Program-made: the position numbers and the translations under genes
NCBI RefSeq assembly: GCF_030696665.1
Contig: NZ_JAUYRV010000033.1
Location: 41,068-105,067, forward strand
Source: Novosphingobium sp.
Lineage (GTDB): Bacteria; Pseudomonadota; Alphaproteobacteria; Sphingomonadales; Sphingomonadaceae
Direction of reading: 5' to 3'
DNA length: 64,000 nucleotides
Notes under the pieces: model-generated
What the model saw: the letters and a program-made list of their open reading frames with translations, nothing else
What the model was told of the DNA's origin: nothing
Databases searched by the model: none
Shown: positions 17,345 to 25,531 of the stretch, one piece after another
Layout: the number at the start of each line of letters is the position of its first letter
How positions within the stretch are numbered: position 1 is the stretch's first letter

Positions 17345-18681
17345 TCCTGCGCCGCGCCCCCCTTTCCCGCCGCACGGTGCTGCGTGGGCTTGGCACCACA
17401 ATGGCGCTGCCGTTCCTGGAAGCGATGATGCCCAGCGCGAAGGCTGCAGACGTGGCGCAGCGGCCCAAGCGGTTGCAGGTGTTCTACAGCCCCAATGGCA
17501 TGACGATGGCCGAATACCGGCCAACCGGGACCGGTGGCGATTTCACCTTGCCGTCAACGCTCAGCCCGCTGGAGCCGCACCGCAAGGATATTCTGGTCGT
17601 CAGCGGCCTTGGGCATCCGCAGGCCGCAGCCTTTGGGGACCGGCCTGCCGGGCATGGCCGGTCTTGCCCGGCGTTCCTGACCGGTACGCATGCGAAGCAG
17701 ACCGAAGGGCCGGACATTCGCTGCGGTGTGTCGATGGATCAGGTGTTTGCCGCCCATCTGGGAGACGCAACGCAAATCCCCTCGCTCGAACTCGGGATCG
17801 ATCAGGCGAGCCTGCTGGGCAGTTGCGACATCAACTATTCCTGCGCCTATACCAACGGGATTTCGTGGCTGACGCCAACGGTGCCGCTGCCGGTGACCGC
17901 AAATCCGCGCGACGTTTTCGAAAGGCTGTTTGGCGATGGCGAAGCGCTGGACGAGACGAGCCGCCTTGCGCAACTACGGCGGCAAAGCTCTATCCTCGAT
18001 TTTGTGCGCGAGGATGCAGCGCGGCTCTCGGGGGCGCTGGGGATGGAGGATCGCCATAAGCTTGACGAATATCTTGATGCGACGCGCGCCGTAGAGAAGC
18101 GTATTCAGCGCGCGCAAACCTCTCCGGCGGTGGCGCAGAGTACCACGATGCAGGCCCCGGCAGGCATTCCGGATGACTTTGCAACCCATGTGAAACTGAT
18201 GATCGACTTGCAGGTCATGGCGTTGCAGGCTGATCTTACGCGCGTAGGCACATTCATGATCGGGCGCGAGATTTCGAACCGCACCTATCCCGAGATCGGC
18301 GTGCCTGATTCACACCACATGCTCAGCCACCACGGTAGCAGCGCGGAGAAACTGGCCAAGCTGGCGGTAATCAACCGCTATCACATGCAGTTCTTCGCCT
18401 ACATGCTGCAGCGGTTGAAGGACACGCCCGACGGCGAAGGGTCGCTGCTCGATACCATGCTGGTGCTGCGCGGCTCGGCGTTTGGCGATTCCAACGACCA
18501 TGATTTCATGGACTTGCCGGTGATCCTTGCGGGCGGGCTGGTGCAGGGTGGGCGGCATTTGGAGGTGGCGAAGGGGACATCCATGTCGGACCTGATGCTC
18601 GCGGGGCTGAACCTGCTGGGCGTTCCGGCAAAGAGCTTTGGCGATAGCAGTGGCCCGTTGAAAGGGTTGCGCGATGCTTGA
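17341..18681 (+). CDS. DUF1552 protein, Tat-exported
   Basis: 446 residues. The N-terminus LSRRTVLRGLGTTMALPF is a clear twin-arginine signal, so a folded, possibly cofactor-bearing protein is exported. The body shows the DUF1552 pattern (KRLQVFYSPNGM, GHGRSCPAFLTGTHA, SMDQVFAAHLG, SHHMLSHHG), related to the DUF1501/sulfatase-like alkaline-phosphatase superfamily. Conserved His/Asp clusters (SHHMLSHHG, DSNDHDF) suggest metal binding. DUF1552 and DUF1592 genes usually travel together; the function is unknown. The start overlaps the previous stop (ATGA) and the stop overlaps the ankyrin gene by 8 bases. Confidence 0.85.
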   Translation: MILRRAPLSRRTVLRGLGTTMALPFLEAMMPSAKAADVAQRPKRLQVFYSPNGMTMAEYRPTGTGGDFTLPSTLSPLEPHRKDILVVSGLGHPQAAAFGDRPAGHGRSCPAFLTGTHAKQTEGPDIRCGVSMDQVFAAHLGDATQIPSLELGIDQASLLGSCDINYSCAYTNGISWLTPTVPLPVTANPRDVFERLFGDGEALDETSRLAQLRRQSSILDFVREDAARLSGALGMEDRHKLDEYLDATRAVEKRIQRAQTSPAVAQSTTMQAPAGIPDDFATHVKLMIDLQVMALQADLTRVGTFMIGREISNRTYPEIGVPDSHHMLSHHGSSAEKLAKLAVINRYHMQFFAYMLQRLKDTPDGEGSLLDTMLVLRGSAFGDSNDHDFMDLPVILAGGLVQGGRHLEVAKGTSMSDLMLAGLNLLGVPAKSFGDSSGPLKGLRDA

Positions 18682-19981
18682 ACTTGTCGCTGGTTTGCTG
18701 CTGGCAGGCGCGATGCCGGTGGCCGATGCGATTGCGGCGGACGATGCGGCTGCCTTGCATGCTGTGCTCGAAGCAGGGGCCGATGCTAATGCAGCGCTGG
18801 ACTATGGCGAAAGTCCTCTGGCTCGCGCGGTGGAAGTGCAAGACCCGGCGCTTGTTACGCTGCTGCTGCAACACGGCGCAAAGCCGAACGTGGCCGACGC
18901 CAACGGCCTGACGCCGCTGGCGCTGGCTTGCGAGCGGGGCAATCCGGCAATCGTTGCCGCGCTGCTCAACGCTGGCGCCGATCCACGCAAGCCGGGTGCT
19001 GAAGGCGCTTGGCCACTGGCGCTTTGCGCGCGGTTTGCGCCGCCTGAAGCCGTCGCGGTGTTGCTGGCGAAGGGCGCAAAGGTCGACACCCCCGACCCGC
19101 GTGGGCAAACCCCGCTGATGTGGGCTGCTTCTGCCGGAAAGGTTGAGGCGGTGGCCTTGCTGGTCAAGGCTGGAGCCAAGGTCAATCGCGTGACGCCTGG
19201 CGGCTTTACCCCGCTGTTCTTTGCCATCGCCGGCGGCAATGCCGATGCGGTGGCGCTGCTGGCCGAAGCGGGTGCGGACATTGGCTATCGCGGGCCTGAG
19301 AACACCAGCGCGGTGCAACTGGCGCTTTACCAGAAGGCTTGGGCAGCGGCTGAGTTGCTGCTGGCGCGGGGACAGTGGAACCTTGCCGAGATCGACCGCA
19401 CAGGCAATAGCCCGCTGCACGTTGCCGCTGCTGCGGGGCAGGGGGCGCTGGTTTCGGCGCTACTGGCCAAGGGGGCTGATCCTAATGGCTTGACCGGACA
19501 ATCGCGCATCACTTGGGTGACCGAGGCAAACTTTGGCGTTCCGCCGCCGCCAGTTCCGCCGACGCCGCCGTTACTGGCCGCCGCGCAGGCGGGGCAGGCG
19601 GAGACAATGCGATTGCTTGTGGCAGCCGGGGCGGACAAGGGGTTCGCCTTCGCGAATGGCACCAACGTCCTGCTGGCTGCGGCATCAAGCCAGAATGCGG
19701 AAGCTCTGGCCGTTGCCTTGGACTTTGTGCCTGACGTCAATTACGCTGATGCCAATGGATCTACCGCGCTACATCGTGTGCTTGGGGGCGCATGGCATCC
19801 CGCCCTCGAACCGATGTTGCGCCTTCTGGCAGACCGGGGTGCGCGGACTAATCTTGCGGACAAGCATGGACGGACTGCGGCGAGCATGGTCGAAAACGGT
19901 CTTGCCACCGTGCGTGAGACCTATTTGAAAGTGTTTCCCCAAATGCCGCCTTCTGCACTCGCGCTGAAACCGATTTTGTGA
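18674..19981 (+). CDS. Ankyrin-repeat protein with signal peptide
   Basis: 435 residues. A short hydrophobic leader (LELVAGLLLAGAMPVADA) suggests export. About nine ankyrin repeats follow, recognisable by G-TPL-A-A/LL-AGA units such as GQTPLMWAASAGK, GFTPLFFAIAGGN and GNSPLHVAAAAGQ, interrupted by a proline-rich insert VPPPPVPPTPP. Ankyrin domains bind proteins, so it may scaffold the DUF1592 and DUF1552 products in the periplasm. It is translationally coupled to DUF1552 (8-base overlap). The C-terminal 25 residues are not repeat-like. Confidence 0.85.
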   Translation: MLELVAGLLLAGAMPVADAIAADDAAALHAVLEAGADANAALDYGESPLARAVEVQDPALVTLLLQHGAKPNVADANGLTPLALACERGNPAIVAALLNAGADPRKPGAEGAWPLALCARFAPPEAVAVLLAKGAKVDTPDPRGQTPLMWAASAGKVEAVALLVKAGAKVNRVTPGGFTPLFFAIAGGNADAVALLAEAGADIGYRGPENTSAVQLALYQKAWAAAELLLARGQWNLAEIDRTGNSPLHVAAAAGQGALVSALLAKGADPNGLTGQSRITWVTEANFGVPPPPVPPTPPLLAAAQAGQAETMRLLVAAGADKGFAFANGTNVLLAAASSQNAEALAVALDFVPDVNYADANGSTALHRVLGGAWHPALEPMLRLLADRGARTNLADKHGRTAASMVENGLATVRETYLKVFPQMPPSALALKPIL

Positions 19982-20007
19982 CGAATACACCAAGACAGGA
20001 CTTTGCC

Positions 20008-20469
20008 ATGAACAAGCCCAGTTTCCGAACTTTTGCTGCGGCGCTTGCCGTGCTTGCTGCGGCTGGCGGCTCGTTGGCGGTGGCCGCGTCTCCCGCCGAT
20101 ACGATCGCCTTGCGCCAAGCCAACTTCAAGAAGATGGGCGGCGCAATGAAGGTGATCAAGGACGAGCTTGCCGGGAGCGCGAACAAGGCCAAGATGGCAG
20201 GCGCGGCCAAGACCATTGCGGCGATGGCGCGGGCGCAGGGGCCGCTGTTCCCCAACGGCACCGGCCCTTCTGCTGGAAAGACTGACGCTCTGCCAGCGAT
20301 CTGGAGCCAGCGCCCGACGTTCGATGGTCACGCGAAAAAGTTGATCGCCGAAGCAGACAAACTGGTGGCCGTGGCAGGTAGTGGCAACGCAGCAGCCGTG
20401 GGCGTGCAATTCAAGGCTGTTGGCGGAACCTGCAGCGGCTGCCACAAGCAATTCCGCGCCGATGATTGA
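20008..20469 (+). CDS. Class II cytochrome c (cytochrome c' type)
   Basis: 153 residues from ATG 20008, which has GACAGGA upstream; the longer track start is unsupported. A signal peptide (FRTFAAALAVLAAAGGSLAVAA) is followed by a four-helix type sequence (IALRQANFKKMGGAMKVI) and a single C-terminal haem motif CSGCH followed by KQF, exactly the class II arrangement. Cytochromes c' are periplasmic haem proteins that bind NO/CO or shuttle electrons. It lies 26 bases after the ankyrin gene and 27 before a cytochrome b561, a common pairing. It could be the electron acceptor of the upstream DUF1592 cytochrome. Confidence 0.88.
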   Translation: MNKPSFRTFAAALAVLAAAGGSLAVAASPADTIALRQANFKKMGGAMKVIKDELAGSANKAKMAGAAKTIAAMARAQGPLFPNGTGPSAGKTDALPAIWSQRPTFDGHAKKLIAEADKLVAVAGSGNAAAVGVQFKAVGGTCSGCHKQFRADD

Positions 20470-20496
20470 TCGGCCTGCGGCAGGGGGAAAAGGGCG

Positions 20497-21174
20497 GTGA
20501 CGGAAAAGGTCCGCGTGTGGGACGTGCCGGTGCGGCTGTTCCACTGGTCGTTGCTGGGGCTGTTCGCGTTCTCGTGGTGGAGCGGGGAAAACCACGAGAT
20601 GGAATGGCACCGCCAATCGGGCCTCCTGATCCTTGCGCTGCTGCTGTTCCGCTTGTTCTGGGGCCTTGCCGGATCACGGACGGCTCGGTTCGCCCACTTT
20701 CTCAAAGGACCGCGCACCGTATTGGCCTATGCGCGCAAGGCTGCGGACGAACACGCCACCGACGGGCACAACCCGCTGGGTGGGTGGAGCGTTGCGGCCT
20801 TGCTGGCGGTGCTGCTGACGCTGGTCGTGGCGGGGCTGTTTTCGGTGGACGTGGACGGTCTGGAATCAGGACCGCTGGCCGACTACATCAGCTTCGATGG
20901 TGGCCGCACTGCTGCGGAAATCCATGAAGTGGCGTTCAACGTGGCGTTGGGGCTGATCGGCCTGCACGTCTGCGCCATCGGGTTCTATCAGTTTCTCGTC
21001 GGGCGCGACCTTGTCAGCCCGATGATTACCGGCAGGCGCGAGCGTGAGCAGGGTGAAACTCTCGACGATGTCCGCTGGTCACCCGTCCGCGCGTTGATCG
21101 GGCTTGTGGTGATCCTCGCGCTGGTCTGGGCCGTGTCGAAGGGCTTTCATTTCAACAGTGCGGGCGACGTGTAG
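20497..21174 (+). CDS. Cytochrome b561-type membrane protein
   Basis: 225 residues from GTG 20497, with an AGGGGGAAAAGGG ribosome site. Four or five membrane spans carry histidines suited to b-type haem: RLFHW and MEWHRQSG early, IHEVAFN and GLHVCAIG later. This is the Ni-hydrogenase-type cytochrome b / b561 family, which links periplasmic cytochromes with the quinone pool. Position after cytochrome c' suggests a c'-b561 electron pair serving the DUF1592/DUF1552 system. Its 3' end overlaps the convergent epimerase gene by 28 bases. Confidence 0.85.
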   Translation: MTEKVRVWDVPVRLFHWSLLGLFAFSWWSGENHEMEWHRQSGLLILALLLFRLFWGLAGSRTARFAHFLKGPRTVLAYARKAADEHATDGHNPLGGWSVAALLAVLLTLVVAGLFSVDVDGLESGPLADYISFDGGRTAAEIHEVAFNVALGLIGLHVCAIGFYQFLVGRDLVSPMITGRREREQGETLDDVRWSPVRALIGLVVILALVWAVSKGFHFNSAGDV

Positions 21175-22097
21175 GCCGGATCGTGTGCGAACGGCAGGGG
21201 GCGGCCCTCTCGCAGGGCGTCCAGCACCTGCGCAAAGCCAGTCTGGCAGCGGAAGCCAAGGCGGCGTTCGGCATGGCTGGCGTCATAGACCCGGCCAATG
21301 CTGCGTGGCAGGGTCCACCCGCGTGCGGCATAAAGGCTTGCGGCATCGGGGAAATAGCGCGCGATGGCGGCAGGCGCGTTCGCCTTCAGTTCACGCACGT
21401 CGCTACGGCTGAACGGTGTCGGCGCTGACAGCACGAACAGGTTGAACCCCAGATCGGGCGCGCGTTCCAATGCAGCGATGTGCGCATCGGCGGCATCCTC
21501 CACGGTCAGGCGGCGGTTGAGCAGTTCGTTGGCCTTCAGGTTTTCGCCCGATGGCTGGGCAAGCGTATCATCGTCTTCCGGGAAGAAACGCCCTGTACGC
21601 AGGACGACGCAGGGCAACCCATGCTCTTGCGCATAAAGGCGGCACAGGCCCTCGGCGGCAAGCTTGGTCACGCCATAGATGTTGCGCGGGGCGAGGGGGC
21701 CGGTCTGCTCATCAAGCCAGACGGCGGCATCGCCCGCTTCGTCGCGCACCTGCTGGCTGATCATCAGCGATGTGGTGGAGGTGAACACGAAACGGTCATG
21801 CCCAGCCGCCTTCGCCGCCTGCAACAGGTGCAGCGTCCCGGTGACGTTTACGTCGATAAAGGCCTGCTCCGGGTAGCGGACGATATCGGGCTTGTGCAGG
21901 GCGGCAGAGTGGATCACCGCGTCAATGCCTTGGGCGAAGGCTTGATCGATGACTGCCCGGTCCGCCACCGAGCCGACAATCTGCGTGTCAGGACCGGGGG
22001 CAATGTCGAGGCCGACCACCGCATGGCCTTGGGCGCGCAGGCGCGGTGCCAGATAGCGGCCCAGCCAACCCGTCGATCCCGTGAGCAGAACCCGCAT
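21147..22097 (-). CDS. NAD-dependent epimerase/dehydratase family protein
   Basis: 316 residues from ATG 22097, four bases after the phosphoribosyltransferase stop; the track's 22109 start is a TTG. Extended-SDR features are clear: LLTGSTGWLGRYL near the N-terminus, HSAALHKPD, TSTTSLM and YGVTK (YxxxK). These enzymes act on nucleotide sugars or other NAD-dependent substrates in the cytoplasm. It is co-transcribed with a purine-type phosphoribosyltransferase, so a role in nucleotide or nucleoside-sugar conversion is possible but unproven. The 3' end overlaps the convergent cytochrome b561 gene. Confidence 0.8.
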   Translation of the reverse strand: MRVLLTGSTGWLGRYLAPRLRAQGHAVVGLDIAPGPDTQIVGSVADRAVIDQAFAQGIDAVIHSAALHKPDIVRYPEQAFIDVNVTGTLHLLQAAKAAGHDRFVFTSTTSLMISQQVRDEAGDAAVWLDEQTGPLAPRNIYGVTKLAAEGLCRLYAQEHGLPCVVLRTGRFFPEDDDTLAQPSGENLKANELLNRRLTVEDAADAHIAALERAPDLGFNLFVLSAPTPFSRSDVRELKANAPAAIARYFPDAASLYAARGWTLPRSIGRVYDASHAERRLGFRCQTGFAQVLDALREGRPLPFAHDPAYTSPALLK

Positions 22098-22101
22098 GGG
22101 T

Positions 22102-22632
22102 TCAGGCAAGCCGTTCGGGAACAGCCTGCGCTTCTTCGGCCAGCGTATCGGCGGTCATGACCGCTTCCCACGGAAACACGAACCAGCGCTTGTCCTGCGC
22201 GCGGTCGATCTCCTCGGCGGCGTAATCGACCCGGGCCTGTGAACGGCAATTGTCCATCAGCACAGCAAAGCGCAGATTATCCTTGTTGCAGCCATACTCG
22301 GCCAGCAGTTTGCGGATGTAGACAATCGTGCCGCCGCTATCGTTGATGTCATCGACGAACAGCAGCCGCGTGCCATCCGCCGATTTGCCCGCAACCTTGC
22401 CCAGAAGTTCGTCGGCAAAGCCCGGCACTTTCGATGAATGGTCGATCGAGAGCATCGGAACTTGCAGTTCGTGGCTGATATAGACCGCCGGGACCAGCCC
22501 GCCACGCCCGATGCCGATGATGAAATCGGGCTTCCACGCATCGGCTGCCAGCGTGCGCGAAAGGCCGCGCACTTTGGTGAGGAAGTCCTCATAGGCGATG
22601 TAGTTGAGCACCGGAGCGGCGGAATCGGTCAT
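22102..22632 (-). CDS. Purine-type phosphoribosyltransferase (xanthine/hypoxanthine PRTase-like)
   Basis: 176 residues from the ATG at 22632, where conservation begins; the track start at 22812 extends into noncoding sequence. The PRPP loop LLFVDDINDSGGT and the upstream IIGIGRGGLVPA phosphate-binding stretch define a type I PRTase, and the C-terminal FPWE is common in xanthine/guanine PRTases. It makes a nucleoside monophosphate from a free purine base and PRPP, that is, salvage rather than breakdown. Its place beside the purine-degradation island and a LysR gene suggests it balances salvage against catabolism. The base specificity is not readable. Confidence 0.78.
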   Translation of the reverse strand: MTDSAAPVLNYIAYEDFLTKVRGLSRTLAADAWKPDFIIGIGRGGLVPAVYISHELQVPMLSIDHSSKVPGFADELLGKVAGKSADGTRLLFVDDINDSGGTIVYIRKLLAEYGCNKDNLRFAVLMDNCRSQARVDYAAEEIDRAQDKRWFVFPWEAVMTADTLAEEAQAVPERLA

Positions 22633-22726
22633 GTCCGGAAAGTCCGTTGGCAGTCTGACAAGACTTTCAGGTATCGCCTTGCGCCGCGTGGGGCAATCGT
22701 GGTTCCCACGCCTTTTTGCGCCATTC

Positions 22727-23659
22727 CTATTGCACGACTGTCGCCGGATCGGACGGATAGGCCAACTGGCCGAACGCGGTCTGCATTTCGCCCAGCACGA
22801 TGTCGGCGGCATAGGACGGCGGGCGCGCGGCGGCGGTGCAGAGCGCCAGCGTCATCGGGCGCAGTACCGGATCGGATATGCGGGTGAAGGACAGCAGACC
22901 CGCCTTGACCTCGGTCATCACATCAAGCGAGGTCAGGATGCCAATACCTACGCCCTGCAGCACCAGCGAAGTTATCATCTGCAGGTTGTTGCTGGTCGCC
23001 TTCTTGTCGAGCGTGGCGCGACTGGTCCCTTCCAGCACGGCGATCTGCTGGTGGACAGCCAGCGCGGGCGAGGGGACGACAACCGGCGAGCCGATGCAGG
23101 CTGAAAAGCGCGCCTCGGCTTGCTGGCCGAACGGGTGGCCCGCAGGCGTAATGAACCCGAGGTGGACATCGACAAAGGCGCGCACGGTGATGTCGCGGTA
23201 GGATTCGGGATCGAAGAAGATGCCGAAGTCCACCTCGTTGCTGGCAATCATGCGGCGGACCTGGTCGTTGCCGGTCACTTTCACGTCGATGGTGATACCC
23301 GGGTAGCGGCTCTGGATGGATTGGATCGCGGCAGGGATCGCGCCTTTGGTAAGCGCATCGATCACCGCGATTTCCACGTGGCCGCGTTTCAGTCCGCGCA
23401 AGTCCTCGATCTGGGCACGCACTTCGCTCAGGCTTTTCTGCCAGCGCCCACCGGCTGCCATCATGATCTCACCGGCTGATGTCAGCCGTAGCCCGGTGGG
23501 CAGGCGTTCAAACAGCGGCATGCCGATCTCTGCCTCGACGTTGAGGATCTGCCGGTCGATGGCCGACGCAGACACGTTCAGTTCGTCCGCAGCCTTCCGG
23601 ATCGAGCCGAGGCGGCCGACGGCGATGAAATAGCGTAGGAAGCGGGAGAATGCCGGCAC
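22727..23659 (-). CDS. LysR-family regulator, likely of the purine island
   Basis: 310 residues from GTG 23659 (GGTAGGG just upstream); the track start at 23686 is a TTG. The helix-turn-helix (GSIRKAADELNVSASAIDRQI) and effector-binding domain are typical of LysR regulators. It is divergent from the secreted adenosine deaminase, the classical LysR layout, with 111 bases between. It is therefore the best candidate for purine-responsive control of the genes from 23771 onward, and possibly of the phosphoribosyltransferase downstream. The ligand is unknown; a purine base or ureide would be the guess. Confidence 0.88.
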   Translation of the reverse strand: MPAFSRFLRYFIAVGRLGSIRKAADELNVSASAIDRQILNVEAEIGMPLFERLPTGLRLTSAGEIMMAAGGRWQKSLSEVRAQIEDLRGLKRGHVEIAVIDALTKGAIPAAIQSIQSRYPGITIDVKVTGNDQVRRMIASNEVDFGIFFDPESYRDITVRAFVDVHLGFITPAGHPFGQQAEARFSACIGSPVVVPSPALAVHQQIAVLEGTSRATLDKKATSNNLQMITSLVLQGVGIGILTSLDVMTEVKAGLLSFTRISDPVLRPMTLALCTAAARPPSYAADIVLGEMQTAFGQLAYPSDPATVVQ

Positions 23660-23770
23660 GGTGACCCTACCTAATTTTTGCAACACTGCGTCGGATTCAT
23701 TGCGTTTGTAGCGGATAGGTCAAGTCCCTAGTCAATCGTCGTCGCATTTTTGGCGACGGAGGGTTCGCAC
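23660..23770. promoter_or_regulatory. Divergent promoter between LysR and adenosine deaminase
   Basis: 111 bases separate the LysR start from the exported adenosine deaminase. AT-rich stretches (TAATTTTTGCAACA, CATTGCGTTTGTAGCG) could hold promoters and LysR (T-N11-A) sites, but I could not single one out. GGAGGG seven bases before ATG 23771 is the ribosome site. Confidence 0.4.
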
Positions 23771-25336
23771 ATGACAGGGGGGAGTTCGGCAACGAGAAGG
23801 CGCGCGCGCATGCGCTCCGCGCTTGCCGTCGCGGCCCTGATCGTCGCCCCTGCCGTTGCCGAAGCTGAACCTCTGCCGCTCGATCCAGCGCGCGAGGCGA
23901 AAGTTGCGGCACTGTTTGAAAAGGCAAAGGACAGCCCGCCCGCGCTGCGCGTGTTCCTGCGCGGCATGCCCAAGGGCGGGGATCTGCACAATCATCTGGG
24001 CGGTGCGATTTATGCCGAGGACTTTCTGGAATGGGCCGGGGCCAAGGGGTTCTGCGTCGATGCCAGCGGCCTTGGTGTGGAGCCACCGCCATGCCCGGCT
24101 GAGCGCATTATCGAGCGTTTCGCTGTGGCGGACGAGTTCGGCTTTGACCGGCTGGTCAACGCCATGTCCACCCGCGGCTGGCAGCGCGGCGTGGGCCGCA
24201 ATGACATTACGGGTCACAACCAGTTCTTCGGGGCATTCACCCGCTTTGGCCCGATCGCGGGTGAGACGGCAAAGATGCTGGTGGCGGCGCGGCGCATCGC
24301 TGCGGGCGATAACCTCTCCTACCTGGAACTCGATCACAACACCGCTGCGCTCACCTCCTCGGTGCCGTCTGCGCCCTCCGGCCTGCTGGTCGAGGCTGAT
24401 CTGGCGGCACGCTATGCTGCTGAGGTAAAGGCGCTCGCACCCCTCCTGCCCAAGGCCAGCGCCGAACTTGATGCCGATGAAGCGGCGGCGGAAAAGGCGA
24501 TGGCGTGCGGCACGGCGGCTGCCGAACCGGGCTGCAAGGTTGCGGTCCAGTACCTCTTTCAGGCCCTGCGGGCGCTGCCGCCCGGGCCGGTCTATCGCTC
24601 GCTCATCCTCGGCTTCATGATCGCCGATGCCGACCCGCGCTTTGTCGGCGTGAACATCGTCATGCCCGAGGACGCCTACCCGGCGCGGCGCGACTACAAG
24701 CTGCACATGGCGATGATCCGCTTCCTTGCTGCGAAATATCCGAATGTGAAGCTTTCGCTCCATGCGGGCGAAGTGACGCTCGGCCTCGTCCCGCCGCAGG
24801 ATTTGCGTGACCATATCGCGCAGGCTGTGGCCGTGGGTGCCAAGCGCATCGGCCACGGCACCGGCATCGCTTTTGAAGACAAGGCTGAAGACACGATGGC
24901 ACGCATGGCCCGCGATGGGGTGGCCGTGGAGATCAACCTGTCCAGCAACGATGTGATCCTTGGCGTGCAAGGCGAAGATCACCCGCTGAACCTCTATCGC
25001 ACCCACGGCGTCCCCGTTGTGCTTTCGACTGACGATCAGGGCGTTCTGCGGTCAGACATGACCAACGAATACGTCCGCGCCGCGCGCGAACAGGGCCTTG
25101 GCTATGCTGACCTCAAAAGGGTGGCGCGCGCCGGACTGCACTATTCCTTCCTTCCGGGGGCCGCGCTGTGGAGCAACCCCGACCTGTTGAAACCCGTTGG
25201 TGCCTGTGCCGATCTGGCCACGCCCAGCTGTACCAAGTTCCTGTCCGAAAACAGAAAAGCACAACTTCAGGCCGACCTTGAACAGCGCTTCGCTGCCTTT
25301 GAAGAAGAGCGGCTGCGGCGGGCGGCAAAGCAATGA
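23771..25336 (+). CDS. Secreted adenosine deaminase-like enzyme
   Basis: 521 residues from ATG 23771. A basic N-terminus (TRRRARMRSALAVAALIVAPAVAEA) is a signal peptide. Metal and catalytic motifs of the adenosine deaminase superfamily follow in order: GGDLHNHLGGA (HxH), SLHAGE, RIGHGTGI and the Asp pair in STDDQGVL. At about 490 mature residues it is longer than cytosolic deaminases and resembles secreted ADGF-type enzymes. It would convert adenosine or deoxyadenosine to inosine outside the cytoplasm. It heads the purine island, followed by a TonB receptor and a secreted nucleosidase. Substrate preference is inferred. Confidence 0.82.
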   Translation: MTGGSSATRRRARMRSALAVAALIVAPAVAEAEPLPLDPAREAKVAALFEKAKDSPPALRVFLRGMPKGGDLHNHLGGAIYAEDFLEWAGAKGFCVDASGLGVEPPPCPAERIIERFAVADEFGFDRLVNAMSTRGWQRGVGRNDITGHNQFFGAFTRFGPIAGETAKMLVAARRIAAGDNLSYLELDHNTAALTSSVPSAPSGLLVEADLAARYAAEVKALAPLLPKASAELDADEAAAEKAMACGTAAAEPGCKVAVQYLFQALRALPPGPVYRSLILGFMIADADPRFVGVNIVMPEDAYPARRDYKLHMAMIRFLAAKYPNVKLSLHAGEVTLGLVPPQDLRDHIAQAVAVGAKRIGHGTGIAFEDKAEDTMARMARDGVAVEINLSSNDVILGVQGEDHPLNLYRTHGVPVVLSTDDQGVLRSDMTNEYVRAAREQGLGYADLKRVARAGLHYSFLPGAALWSNPDLLKPVGACADLATPSCTKFLSENRKAQLQADLEQRFAAFEEERLRRAAKQ

Positions 25337-25531
25337 AGACGATGGGCCATTCAGGGCACCGGGCAACAAAGACTGACTAAGTGCGCGACTTGCGTATCGC
25401 CGCCACACTGACGGCGTGATCGAAAGGACGACAGCACGGGAAAGACGACAGGGAGAGGCGCGGTTCAACCATGCGCATCCGACCTTCCAGGAGGAGGCGG
25501 AGCGTAAAAAGCGTCCAAGGGGGGTACGTAA

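Noticed and set aside
25337-25531. Possible riboswitch or regulatory RNA upstream of the TonB receptor
   Set aside because: There are short repeats (GACGACAG twice) and a weak CGCCG/CGGCG stem, but no purine-riboswitch or other known RNA pattern that I can support.
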